Shown in pieces: positions 36,601 to 46,789 of a stretch of DNA of 64,000 nt (position 1 is its first letter; each line of letters starts with the position of its first letter). This DNA comes from Caenorhabditis elegans. Taxonomy: Eukaryota; Nematoda; Chromadorea; Rhabditida; Rhabditidae. The DNA lies in the NCBI RefSeq assembly GCF_000002985.6, contig NC_003279.8, positions 4,340,001 through 4,404,000 on the forward strand, in the 5' to 3' direction. Both the position numbers and the translations under genes were made by a program. Under the pieces are notes generated by a model. The model did not search any database, was not told the origin of the DNA, and saw only the letters and a program-made list of their open reading frames with translations.

Positions 36601-39140
36601 TTATAAATTGAACTCGTCCGACTCTTCTGATGATGACTTGGAGCCAGCCATTGTTCCGCTGAAAAAACGGGCATTGTCGTCAACCAGAAAACCGTCGACT
36701 AGCAGTGTTGCTAATTCTCAAAGAAGGGAAGGAGGGGGTCAATCTCCAACTTTAACCCCAGAAAACGCAAATACAATCGAAAAATCGAAGAAAGTATCTC
36801 TCGATAATTCGAAACGCCGTGAAGTGCAGAAACAACGCAAGAGACCACAAAAACAAGATTCCAGTTCGGAGGAGGACGATGAGGTTGAGAAAATTCGGGA
36901 CCCGAAAGTGCGATATGCAGATGAGCCCCTCATTGATATCGAGAAGGTTGGTGCATTTTCGTGAGGAAAAAATTCTGAGTTGACGCGCATTGTAATTCTC
37001 TAAATGACTACTGTAACGCTTGTGTTGATTTACGATATCGATTTTTGAACCAATAGAAATATTTAAATTAAAATAGAGAAAATAAATAATACGAAAAAAC
37101 GAAGCAAGAAATTAATTTCAAAACTGGATCCCGTAAATCGACACAAGCGCTACAGTAGTCGTTTGAAGATATTTTGCGCAGAAATTTCTGTTCCAGTAAT
37201 ATAATTCAAAAGTTTAGAAGTTCGCCGAAATGGGATACACAATCAAATTATCCAAAGAACATCCGAAAGCCGGAATGCTGAAAGAAATTGTCGAGAGAAG
37301 AGAAACAGTCAGAGATCCGGGACTTCTAAATAGTCTTCACGATTCGATAATGTTCTTCGAGTATACAGCTGTAGAATTGAGACTCATCGATCAGGGTCCA
37401 GAAAATTCATATAATGAACTTGCGACGCGCCCTTTTCCTCTACACGATGTAAGTTTACGAATTTATTGTTTAAATAGACCACATTTCAAAATGAGACTTT
37501 CTGAAAGCTTCTCAAAAAAAAGTTATAGCGGTTCAGAATTATTGAAAAAAAAACCTTTTTTAACTATAAATTTTTTACTCGAATTTTGTCAATTTGCCGG
37601 TGTCTAACTTTTTTTTGAGAAATATTCAGAACGTCTCATTATAAAATTCGGTAGTTTTGGACCATTTTTGCAAAGACAAAGATTCAGATTTCGCTACTTC
37701 ACTCTTAAACTTTTCAGCTCCTCGCGTCAACTTACGAAGTGAAAAGAAGAGACAATACTCTTCCGGAAGACATAGAAAATCGACGAAAGAAAACGACAAA
37801 GATGATTCGAATGATGTTACCATATCTCCCGCATCATATTCTCACCGTCCAGGATCTCAATCTCAACACACTACTTCACGGTGCAATTAATTCGGAGAAT
37901 GTCGGTTGAGACATTTTATAGAAAATTCTCTAATTGGAATATTTTTTCAGTTCGAATTGGTAGAGTTCCTCATTCATATGGGTGCTCCTCTTCAGATTCG
38001 AAATAAACACGAGATGACTGCCGTCGAATCTTGCGTGATCATGAGGAGATGTGATATTTTAGATTTGGTTATCAAAAACGGTGGAACGTTCCATTTTGTG
38101 CTACAGCCACCGATCGGCGGAGTTCACGAGAACAAAGAGGACTAGTAAGTTTTAAAAAAATACTGCGTTTTTTATACCGCGTCCAAAAAGTACGCGAAAA
38201 ATCCCCGATTTCGAATTTTTTTAAAATTCGAAAATGGCACTGAAAAAATACTTTTAAAAAACAGAACTTGATAAATTCAATTTTCAGCTACCTAATCAAG
38301 AAGCATATCAAGACCATGCAAGATGCGCAGATAAAGTCTGACATAATTCAGACATGTGAACGTCTACATGGACAAATCAGTTTGGCTTGCAAGAGAGTTC
38401 GTGACCAGCTAAATATCTATCGTGAACTAGATGTTGGTCCGATCGTGTGCTTTCCACGTGGAAATATGCGCTCCTATGGTAATCGTCTGACGATTCAATT
38501 TTTGATTCCTGAGCAATGGCAGGATTTGAGAGCAGATCACGAGTTTATGCTGGTTGTCATGCCAATGGCTTATCATCATCAGCACGTAAGTATAGTTTAG
38601 TTTTATTGAGATCTCAAATCAAATATATTTCAGAAAATATTTTATGGATCCCCTACTCCTCCACCAATGCATTTGCCAGTACTATGTGGAGTTTCGTGTC
38701 CTTCAATGACGACCGAGCGATCAATTTTCTACAGAGCCACTCGAGCCCTTCGCCAACACTTTGAAAAATGCAAAAAGGCTGCTTTAAAACCCGGAGATCC
38801 ACTTGCTGCATATGATCCGATCACAAGCCTTCACACACTAGAAGAAAGAGATGAAATGGTGAAGGCTCGAATTTCGGAACCGATTTCGCCTATGATGTGC
38901 ACGGTCGGTTTGGATATTGATCCAACGGCTCCCTGTTCATTTATGACTTGTCAACTGATTGTCTACAAAACCAGCGAAAAAAAGAATCCAGTCACGAATA
39001 ATCCATGTGGCGGGCAAAATGCTGTGTCTCGTCCCAGCAGCAAGTCTCCAAGACCAGGAGGTCCATCCACCTCTTCCCATCGTCACGGATCGCATGCCAA
39101 CGATCCCAGATCACATAATAAGCCCGGAACCCCTCGATAA
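33664..39140 (+). CDS. Chromodomain protein with ankyrin-like segment
   Basis: Nine exons (33664-33813, 33863-34204, 34251-34436, 36440-36946, 37218-37448, 37718-37900, 37951-38144, 38288-38585, 38634-39140) give about 865 residues. The N-terminus is an acidic tract (Glu/Asp runs, residues 15-47). A chromodomain follows at about 50-95, with VEKVQEMRYNGKLKRVEFLVLW and SWEPIENF. A long Ser/Lys/Arg-rich linker comes next (about 100-400). Then a folded region includes ankyrin-like repeats: VEFLIHMGAPLQIRNKHEMTAVE and ILDLVIKNGGTF. The C-terminal part has no family I know and ends in a Ser/Pro/His-rich tail. The order chromodomain - disordered - ankyrin recalls MPHOSPH8 (MPP8), a reader of methylated H3K9, but similarity outside these parts is not evident. 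The third intron is 2 kb and carries two large foldbacks. Confidence 0.85.
35284..35636. repeat. Large near-perfect inverted repeat, chromodomain-gene intron 3
   Basis: The arms are roughly 35284-35446 and 35480-35636. The left arm starts TACACTCAAAATAATAAAAC and the right arm ends GTTTTATTATTTCGAGTGTA. Both carry ATAGCGGCGCGCGGAACCC or its complement and CTGCAGTACAC. The spacer is about 33 bases (GGCGGAGACAGCTTGCC). It is much more GC-rich than the surrounding intron. Confidence 0.9.
35857..36208. repeat. Nested foldback, chromodomain-gene intron 3
   Basis: The ends are TTTTTCCATGCCGCATTT (left) and AAATGCGGCACGGAAAAA (right). A second inverted pair lies inside: CACAAGTTTTTTCGTTGTGTGC at about 36004 and its partner GCACACGGCGCTGGAACTTG at about 36078. 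Confidence 0.72.
36983..37180. repeat. Foldback element in chromodomain-gene intron 4
   Basis: The left arm has TGACTACTGTAACGCTTGTG and ends TTGATTTACG. The right arm has CGTAAATCGACACAAGCGC and TACAGTAGTCG. Outer ends GCGCA/TGCGC also pair. Confidence 0.8.
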
Positions 39141-39495
39141 GTTAAACTTTGTTTCCAAAACTTTATTCTTCTTCAATCGCTTTAAGCATTCCGGTTCTCC
39201 CTTCTACCCCCAGTTATATATAAAATGGGCGTTTCGTTTTTATTTATTTATTCCCATTTTAAAATGTTTTTTTGTGGTTCCCAGTTGTTTCTTCTTTATA
39301 AATCTTTAAAGTATTATTTTGACTCGGTTCTATAAATTTATTATTTGGTTATTAGAATGTTAATTGTTTACATGAGAAGAGATCTTTAGAGGCAATTTTT
39401 GGTGTTTAATATTATGAAATTAGAAACGTGGAGACAGTATATATTAGCACTTTGAGCATTTTGAGCAAAAATCTTCGAATAACGGGATCAGCTGA
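39141..39495. other. Tail-to-tail spacer, chromodomain gene and TMX3-like gene
   Basis: 3' UTR-like, T-rich. TTTATT at 39337-39342 reads AATAAA on the minus strand and could end the TMX3-like transcript. No gene is seen. Confidence 0.5.
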
Positions 39496-41770
39496 TCACT
39501 CAGCTTTTTCGTGATCATCATCGGTTTCCGGATGTTCCGTTTCTTCACCTTCCTCGTCATCAATCAGTTCGTCTTCATCGCCATAGAACTCATCACGATC
39601 CACTGTGAAATCAGCGGAGCAAATACTAAATTAATTTCAGATTTAGAAAAATTCTAATAGGAATGTACATATACCTATAGCAGATGATGCTGAGAAATGC
39701 GATTGGTACTCCGAACAGGCATGACGATAAAAGTGGCTGAGTTGCGAACATTTGAGCAATGTTCCAGTACAATTCGAAAGCCATTCTCTTGATTCTTGTC
39801 AACAAGTGACGACCTAGAAATATATATATATTTATTATTTCAGATTTTACAGCAATTTCCGACTAGGCCTGCCGGTTTTTCGGTTTGGCAAAAACCAGAA
39901 AAAAAAATTTGAGGGCTTTTTCTGCGGCAAAACGGGCTGTGTGGCATGTTTTCTCAATTTTTTCTTTAAATTAGATTTTATTTCAGTTGAAACAATTGAA
40001 AAAAGTGCTTAGAAATTGTATGAAACGTGGATATGCCGGAAAAAAGAATCTCTGTAATTTTTTTCGGTTAATTTTAACTTTCAGACACTTTCAAGCGTTT
40101 TTCCAATTGTTTCATCTGAAATAAAACTATTTTCAGATAAATTCCATCAATTGGCTCAATTTGTAGCACGACGGACTGGTTTTCTAGAAAAGTTTCAGAG
40201 AAAATAATTATACCTCCGAAAGCAACAATAGTTTCCTTATCAATTCCTTCTGAAGTCTGTTCCAAAAATGTCAGAATAGATTTGATTGTCATTTGACTTG
40301 GCTCATCCTCGCTCAGATAATATTCATAACTGGTGTAATTGAAAATGAACAAATGTGGCTCCGAGACAGCTGCCATTTGAATTTGAGAAGCCAGATCCGA
40401 CCCATCGAGCCATGCGAATTGGAATCGATTCCATAGATCTGGATGCTTTCGGAGCTCTTTCGATGCTTCTTCGGCAGTTTTGTGGAATTCTCGAATGGGG
40501 CTTGTGTTGTTAAACTTGTGACTTTCACTAGAAACCACCAACACCACAAGCTTTCCACTTGCACCAATTTCAGCGAGATTTGAAGAAGTTGCTTGAAGGA
40601 ATCCTGGCCATCTTTCTCTGGTTACCCATTCTGTCAATTTCTCGATGTCTCCGTTGAATTCGATTTCGAAATTATCTTTGAATACAGCGACGCGTTGGCG
40701 GAACGAGGCATCATTTTCTGGTGGAGCAACGGAATAGAAACGAGCAACTGAAAATTTTGAGCTTGCTGCTTCATTGAATGCGTCGAAAAGTGGTCCAGAA
40801 GATGTACCGAAGAAGACATATGATGGTTGAGAACGTGCGGAGAGCTTCACCTAAAATTGAGCATAGAAATAATTATTTCAAACAGTAATATTCTCCACAG
40901 ACGCAAAATATTGCGAATTTTTCACTAAACATACCTGGCCTCGACACGACAATATTTTGTTAAATGCGAAAAGACATGCGCCTTTAATGAGGTAGTTTCG
41001 AACTATCGTCTCTGCGGAATTTTCATCGATTTTTCATATTTAGATTTCCGCAGAGACGAATGTTTGAAACTACACTACTCATTGAAGGCGCACACTTTTT
41101 CACATCAAAAAACAATTTGTCGTGCCGAGACCCTATTTTAGTACAAAAATCGCGAAATTCCGCGCCTGGATAATATTTACTTTTTCAATTTGATTTTCGT
41201 TTATAACTTCGATGATTGGTGCAGCGCATCTTTTGGCAAAACTGACGAGAGCCTCCTTCTCTCTTCCGCCTCTGTAGTCAATAACATGGCCGTTTCGGAA
41301 GCTGAAAAAATTAAATTAAATTTGAAATATTTGTTTGGGTTATCTTTTGAGCTTACAACAAAATCGTTGGATATCCTTGAATGCTCAATTTATTGGCAAC
41401 TGCTGGGAAACGGGTGCAATCGAGCTTTCCTACTCTGAAAATGAGAATTAAAATGCGGAAAGTTAATTATATAATTTCAAACCTGATAGGTAAATTGCTG
41501 TCAGACAATGTATGTCCAACTTGGTCCCAAACTGGATGAAGGCGCTTGCAGTGAGCACACCATGGAGCGTAGAACTGAAAAATTGAGGAAATAATTCAAT
41601 TATTACCGAAAAATAAATATTACTTCAACAAACCACATTCCTTCATCTTTCACATCCAAAAATTTATCGCTCAAGTCGAGAACTGCTGTTGGAGGATTTG
41701 TTGCTTCGGTATCATACACGAATAACAGTACAGAGAGGCTTAAAAGCGGTAATAAGAAATATTTTTGCAT
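39496..41770 (-). CDS. Transmembrane thioredoxin, TMX3-like protein disulfide isomerase
   Basis: Seven exons (41624-41770, 41483-41574, 41357-41434, 41181-41301, 40214-40850, 39675-39813, 39496-39625) give about 447 residues, close to the size of human TMX3 (about 450). [19 protein letters not shown] is a signal peptide. The thioredoxin domain follows with [16 protein letters not shown] (active site CAHC), [23 protein letters not shown] with the cis-Pro, and [14 protein letters not shown]. Two further redox-inactive thioredoxin-fold domains probably occupy residues 150-350. One membrane span ([20 protein letters not shown]) comes near the C-terminus, then an acidic cytosolic tail ([13 protein letters not shown]). 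The family catalyses disulfide formation or exchange in the ER. The tail lacks a dilysine retrieval signal at its very end (HEKAE), so ER retention must rest on something else. Confidence 0.9.
40937..41132. repeat. Foldback element in TMX3-like intron 4
   Basis: The left arm reads GGCCTCGACACGACAATATTTTG then GCGCCTTTAATGAGGTAGTTTC and CTCTGCGGA. The right arm mirrors it: TCCGCAGAG, GAAACTACACTACTCATTGAAGGCGC and TTGTCGTGCCGAGACC. Confidence 0.85.
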
Positions 41771-42564
41771 TATTCATCCGTTTTGAACTGCCTAATCAAT
41801 ATTCACGGAACAGTTGGTGCAGCACGGCTCGGCGAGCACCGCTTGGAAATTAGAAGAAAATTGGGGAATGGAAGTGCGCTCTAATGGACATCGTGTGTAC
41901 TCCTCATGAACGATCAGATTAGTTATTTTGTTGTGGAACTCTGGGTTAAAATCTTTATGTGACGTTTGTTTTAGAGTTTAAACAAAATTAATTGAATTGA
42001 GATGAATAATTTAGAATCAAGGAATCATTCTAGAAATCGGTGAAAGAAAATTAAAACGCCTAAAAGTTTATCAGATACAGTAATCGCGGTTTAAAGGGAG
42101 GTCTTTTTCAAGAGTCGAGTCTCATTGCGACTCGATGGTACTGTAACACTTATCTGTTTGCTGTGCACAACAATTTGTTGTTGTTTTTTTTAACAAGATT
42201 AAAATAAAAATCTTGATTTTGAGACCCGAAGAACTCGGGGGATGTCCAATTGGGGGGATTACCAACTCGGGGGATTGGCCCCGCCCACAGAACCGTGGCT
42301 TGCAATACGCCCATTTCTGCAACTGCCGCACGGTTTTAAAATTAATTTTTCTTGTTATTTCTCGCTCTATTGAGAAAAATACAGTTTTAAAACCGTGCGG
42401 CAGTTGCAGAAATGGGCGTATTGCAAGCCACGGTTCTGTGGGCGGGGTCAATCCCCCGAGTTGGTAATCCCCCCAATTGGACATCCCCGAGTTCTTCGGG
42501 TCTCTTGATTTTTATTCCTATTAGTACTTTAAAATATTTTTTTGATAACTAAGTAAAATTCCAG
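41771..42564. other. Divergent promoter region with long foldback
   Basis: Between the TMX3-like gene (minus) and the Tex-like gene (plus). The first half is plain AT-rich sequence. The second half is occupied by the inverted repeat at 42203-42516, which ends 48 bases before the Tex-like start codon. Confidence 0.6.
42203..42516. repeat. Large near-perfect inverted repeat before the Tex-like gene
   Basis: The arms start AATAAAAATCTTGATTTTGAG and end TCTCTTGATTTTTATT. Both carry GACCCGAAGAACTCGGGG, CCAATTGGGGGGATTACC, GGCTTGCAATACGCCC and GCAACTGCCGCACGG or the complements. The loop of about 40 bases is AT-rich (TTTTTCTTGTTATTTCTCGC). Confidence 0.92.
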
Positions 42565-45097
42565 ATGAAACGCCAAAGGCTCGTCGATAAGGAATGGATT
42601 CTGCAATTCCCTATCGAGTATTTTATCCATAAGGAAGTACATGAGTTAAACTCAACACAGGCTCAAAGGCTAGTCAGCTTGTTCAAAAATGGATGCGAAA
42701 CTGCCTACATTGCACGATATCGAGGAGATGTGCACGGTTATTTGGCACCGGAAAAGATCAGAAAGGCAATGGAAGCATACGTGGATGCAAAAAATCTGAA
42801 CAATAAAGTCAGCTCAGCCATCTCAACTGTGACAGCAAAAGTCGCCGGAGCACAGGAGAAGATCATAGTCACAGAAAGGTTCAAGAGATGTGAGGAATTC
42901 GATGAAGTCACCGATATTTCTAAAGAATATTCTACTGGGACAAGAAAAACGAAAGCGAATATTGCCAGGGCCCTGGGCCTCGAGCCTCCAGCACAGTCGA
43001 TTCTCGATGGAAACTTTGTTGATTTTAAAAGTCTGTTGTCAAATGGTCTGAAAACTGTCAAAGATGTTGAAGAACATTTGAAGATTTGCCTGGCCGATTT
43101 GATTAACAGAGACGAAGAAGTTCGCAAAGTTTCTGCAAACATGTAAGGCATTTGTTTTGTAGAACTATTATTTTACAATTTTACATTTTCAGTGATATTC
43201 TGAAGAAGGAATGTCGGGTTTCCGCGAAGCTAAGCAGAGAAGCGGAAAAAAATAGAAAAGACCTGGAAAAGAGAGGCATCATTGAAAAATACAAAAACTT
43301 CATCGGAGAAAAGTGGAATGCAGAGGATATCCGTGATCATACTGTCTCTGCACTGAATAAAGGTTTTGATGAAGGCATCATTACGTGGAAAATTGAATGT
43401 GAATTCAACGACGCTAAGTATATTCATCCGTTCTCGAGGAAAAGTGTGTATTTTGGCATGAAAAACTTTTATCAAGAGGCTCTCGCTTATTCCATCAAAA
43501 ATTATTTTATTCCGAGAATTGAACGGAAAATGGCGTAAGAAATTAAAATTGAAACAGTAAATAATTATAAACAACATAAATTTCAGAAATCATCTGAAGG
43601 ATAAGGCAAAAGATCGATCAATTGTTCTGTTCGGTGAGAATGTTGACCAACTGCTGTCTCAAGAAGGAATCCGTGACAAGTTTGTCATCGCTTTGGATCC
43701 AGGCAGAAGCAAAATCAAAACTGCGTTTTTGAAGCCAACTGGCGAAGTCGTTGATATGAGTAGTTTTTCGATTTATGGAACAAGATTTGACGGAGGAGGC
43801 GTCGATTTGTTGAAGAAATGGTCGCAGCAAACAGAGAGAAAAGATATTGTATTCGCAATTGGAAATGGTACGAATACATACAATACACAGATTGCTGTAT
43901 CAGATATGATCAACAGCAATGTGTTCCCCAAAGAAATTAATGTGTCTTACTGGTGAGTAAAATTTATCAGTGGACCAGCACAGATTTCAACTTTACTTTT
44001 CAGTATTGTCCCTGAACATGGCGCTTCGAAGTATAGTTGCACTCCATCTGCAATTGAAGAGTTTGGAGAAAATGCGGAGATAACAGAAATTTCTGCAGTT
44101 TCAATCGGTAGACGTCTTATTGATCCAATGTCAGAATACGTGAAGATCGAACCACAACACTTGGGAAAAGGACAATATCAACTTTCTGTGGACCCGAAAA
44201 AATTGAACGAAAGTTTGCTGAATGTTGTACGCGACAGAGTCTCCTTCAACGGTGTTGATCTGAATACAGCCAGCAAGAATTTGCTTCAAAGAATCAACGG
44301 ACTCAATGAGAAAACTGCCAAAGAAATTGTACAGTATCGGGAGCAGAATGGCAGATTCAGATCAAGAGCAGAATTGAAAGAAGTCAAAGGAATAGGCGCT
44401 CTCACTTTCCAACAATGTGCCGGATTCCTGACTGTGTCTCGTCCAGATGACGCCGAAGATGGACCACCAAAGAAAAAGTTCAAAAAGTCTTCAACATCCA
44501 AGGAATGGAATCCATTTGACGAGACTATAGTTCATCCGGATGACTATAGAACTGGTGAAAGGTGAGTTCTAAAAATTTTTAAGTTATTCTCACATAAACC
44601 AAATTTTACAGCTTGCTGGGAAAGCTGAATGTCAGCATCGAAGATATAACTGGCAGAATAAAATCATTTTCAATATCACGACTCACCGCCGAGGAGGCTA
44701 AAGTTCTCAATTTGCTTCAAAATCTTACACTGAAGACCAAAATGAAGCCTCCACCACCATTAAGAGTAAGGCTTTATTTAAATTTTAACTTAAATAATAA
44801 CTAATTTTCAGACAAAAGTTGGTCAAATTCGTGATCTTGCTGAAGGCCAGAGATTTACCGGAACGGTGTCGAACAAGGTACGCAACTGAAAAGTCATTCC
44901 ACCAAGAAAATACATTATTTCAGACCGATTTCGGAGTTTTCATCGATATTGGAGTCGGACAAGATGGACTTGCGCACATCAGCCATTTCAAGGACGGACA
45001 CTATTCATTGATGCTTCCATCTGTCAATGACAGTGTCGAAGTTGTTATTGATAAAATTAGAGAAGACGGAAAAATTTCCCTCAGTCCGGTTTATTAA
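42565..45097 (+). CDS. Tex/SRBD1-like S1 RNA-binding protein
   Basis: Seven exons (42565-43142, 43193-43534, 43587-43952, 44004-44561, 44612-44765, 44812-44877, 44924-45097) give about 745 residues, the size of bacterial Tex. The order matches the family: an N-terminal helical region (TAYIARYRGDVHGYL, compare the Tex FIARYRKE motif); a YqgF/RNase H-like core (FVIALDPGRSKIKTAFL, with DPG); the segment ASKYSCTPSAIEEF in place of the usual ASVYSAS-E; a helix-hairpin-helix part (DLNTASKNLLQRINGLNEKTAKEIVQYR, VKGIGALTFQQCAGFL); and a C-terminal S1 domain ([26 protein letters not shown]). It likely binds RNA or nucleic acid and is a distant relative of Spt6. The ATG follows TTCCAG immediately, so it probably lies behind a trans-splice site. 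AATAAA is at 45199. Confidence 0.9.
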
Positions 45098-45198
45098 AAC
45101 GAGTTCGAGGAACGGCGTATAAAGTGTCATCATCATTCCATTTTAATGCATGTACTAATTTCTTATTTTTGAGCAAACGCATCATACAGATAATAGGT

Positions 45199-45204
45199 AA
45201 TAAA
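45199..45204 (+). terminator. Poly(A) signal AATAAA for the Tex-like gene
   Basis: Hexamer about 100 bases after the stop codon. Confidence 0.6.
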
Positions 45205-45315
45205 CTTGTTTTCTGACTGCTTCAATGTGTTCCAGATGTTTACAAGTTTGGAAAAAATTATTTCCAGATCTTTTCGATATTTTTTCAAATTCCCACGTTT
45301 ACTGTTCTGTGTATA

Positions 45316-45681
45316 AGCACCACGTTTTGAAGATCTGTTCAAAAAGGAGATCTACGAAAAGAAGATCTACAAAAAGAAGATCTACGTTTTCAGGATCTGG
45401 CACCGTGCCAACTGCGGTTTTCTCGATGAAAAACGAAACAACGATGCTCCGATGTTACGCGTCGCGTATTGTTTAGCGTTCAGAAATATATTTTTTGAAA
45501 TTTTCTTCTAGAAGAAACGCTTAACGACACGCGACGCGTAACATCGGAACATCCTTGTTACGTTTTTCATCGAGAAAACCGCAGTTGGCACGGTGCCAGA
45601 TCCTGAAAACGTAGATCTTCTTTTTGTAGATCTTCTTTTCGTAGATCTTCTTTTTGAACAGATCTTCAAAACGTGGTGCTT
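45316..45681. repeat. Large near-perfect inverted repeat between the Tex-like gene and dhc-1
   Basis: The left arm starts AAGCACCACGTTTTGAAGATC and the right arm ends GATCTTCAAAACGTGGTGCTT. Each arm holds three 15-base direct copies of AAGATCTAC-AAAAAG type (45345-45385; mirrored 45612-45655), plus GGCACCGTGCCAACTGCGG and GTTACGCGTCGCG or their complements. The loop is about 45 bases. Confidence 0.92.
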
Positions 45682-46789
45682 CGTGTATAATTTGATAATT
45701 AAATATTATAATGTTTTTTTTTCAGGAAAGAAAATCCGAAATTTCGGCGGAAACAATGTATTTAGTGGGCGGAATCGAAATAATAAAATTTGCAACCGCC
45801 ACACGTTTTTTCCGTGCGAGGGTTGCGGAAAAAGCGTGCGCGAATTGCGGAAGAACACTTTCGGTCCCGCCCACAAAAGCTGTCGAGCTCAAATTTTTTT
45901 CGGGTCCAAGAAACCGTTCTGCAAAAATGTTAATGTTATTTCATACATAAAACCTAGAAAGCTTTGGCAGCCTGTTTCGATTGTGCCAAAATTCTTCTTT
46001 TTGCATTTTCGCGTCATGGTGAACTTTAGAATTCTGCACCGCGACGCCGGCGCCAAATTATTTTTCTTTCGAATTGTGGCGCTAAATATCGCACGGTAGT
46101 TTTTCGTGTCATTCTCTCACTTCCTCCTTCATAATTAATGCTTGTGAAAGTTTCATCGCACTATTCCCATTCTATTCTTCCAAAATAATTTTTATAAGGC
46201 TACATTTTTCTCAAATACAAAAAAGTTCCCATATTTAACAGGTATTATTCGGAAATGATAATCGCAGCGTATCTTTTGTCATTGTTTTCCGTGTTATTTA
46301 CGCTTTTTCGAAATATAGATATTTTCACGATTTACGTGTCAATAAAAAAAAAAGAGAAATCATTATAAAAACAAAACGTGGACGGTTCGATTATTATTTC
46401 CCAATGATACCTTGCCCGATGTAATCTGCCGCGCTCTTTAATAAATTTATATGATAAAATTCATTATGTTTAGCCAGGAACCTTTATCCATTGACCCGTA
46501 TCACTATTTGCACTTCACAACAACCAATGCGGTCTGCGGGGGTCGAGCTGTCCCTTCTATCTCTCGTTTCTCTGTCCATTTTTTCGATGACTCGTTCCCT
46601 AGCCTCACTTTCCACTGTGGTATTTAGTTGTTCCTACATTTCGCAATAGTTTCTCTTATTTAGTCTCCTTCCATGCCTTTTATATCTGCTTATTTGTTCT
46701 AGGCACTAAAAATCCACGTGCGAACACTTCCGTTTATTCGTTCTTTTTGCAAATTCTAAACGTTAACTATTAAATTCAATTTTCAGGTA

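Larger units (their letters stand above)
45098..46789. other. Intergenic region and dhc-1 upstream sequence
   Basis: It starts with the Tex-like 3' UTR and the inverted repeat at 45316-45681. From 45720 to 46090 come GC-richer blocks (GGGCGGAATC, GGTCCCGCCCAC, CGACGCCGGCGCC), then AT-rich sequence with CT-rich patches at 46550-46720. A TTTTCAG at 46780-46786 lies three bases before the dhc-1 ATG and is the likely trans-splice acceptor. Confidence 0.55.

Noticed and set aside
42122..42484. Open frames on both strands across the foldback at 42203-42516
   Set aside because: They are mirror images created by the inverted repeat, and no protein family is visible.
45593..46099. Plus-strand frame of 168 codons upstream of dhc-1
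   Set aside because: It starts inside the foldback with a repeated DLLFV tract and continues in sequence of mixed composition; no splice or domain evidence.
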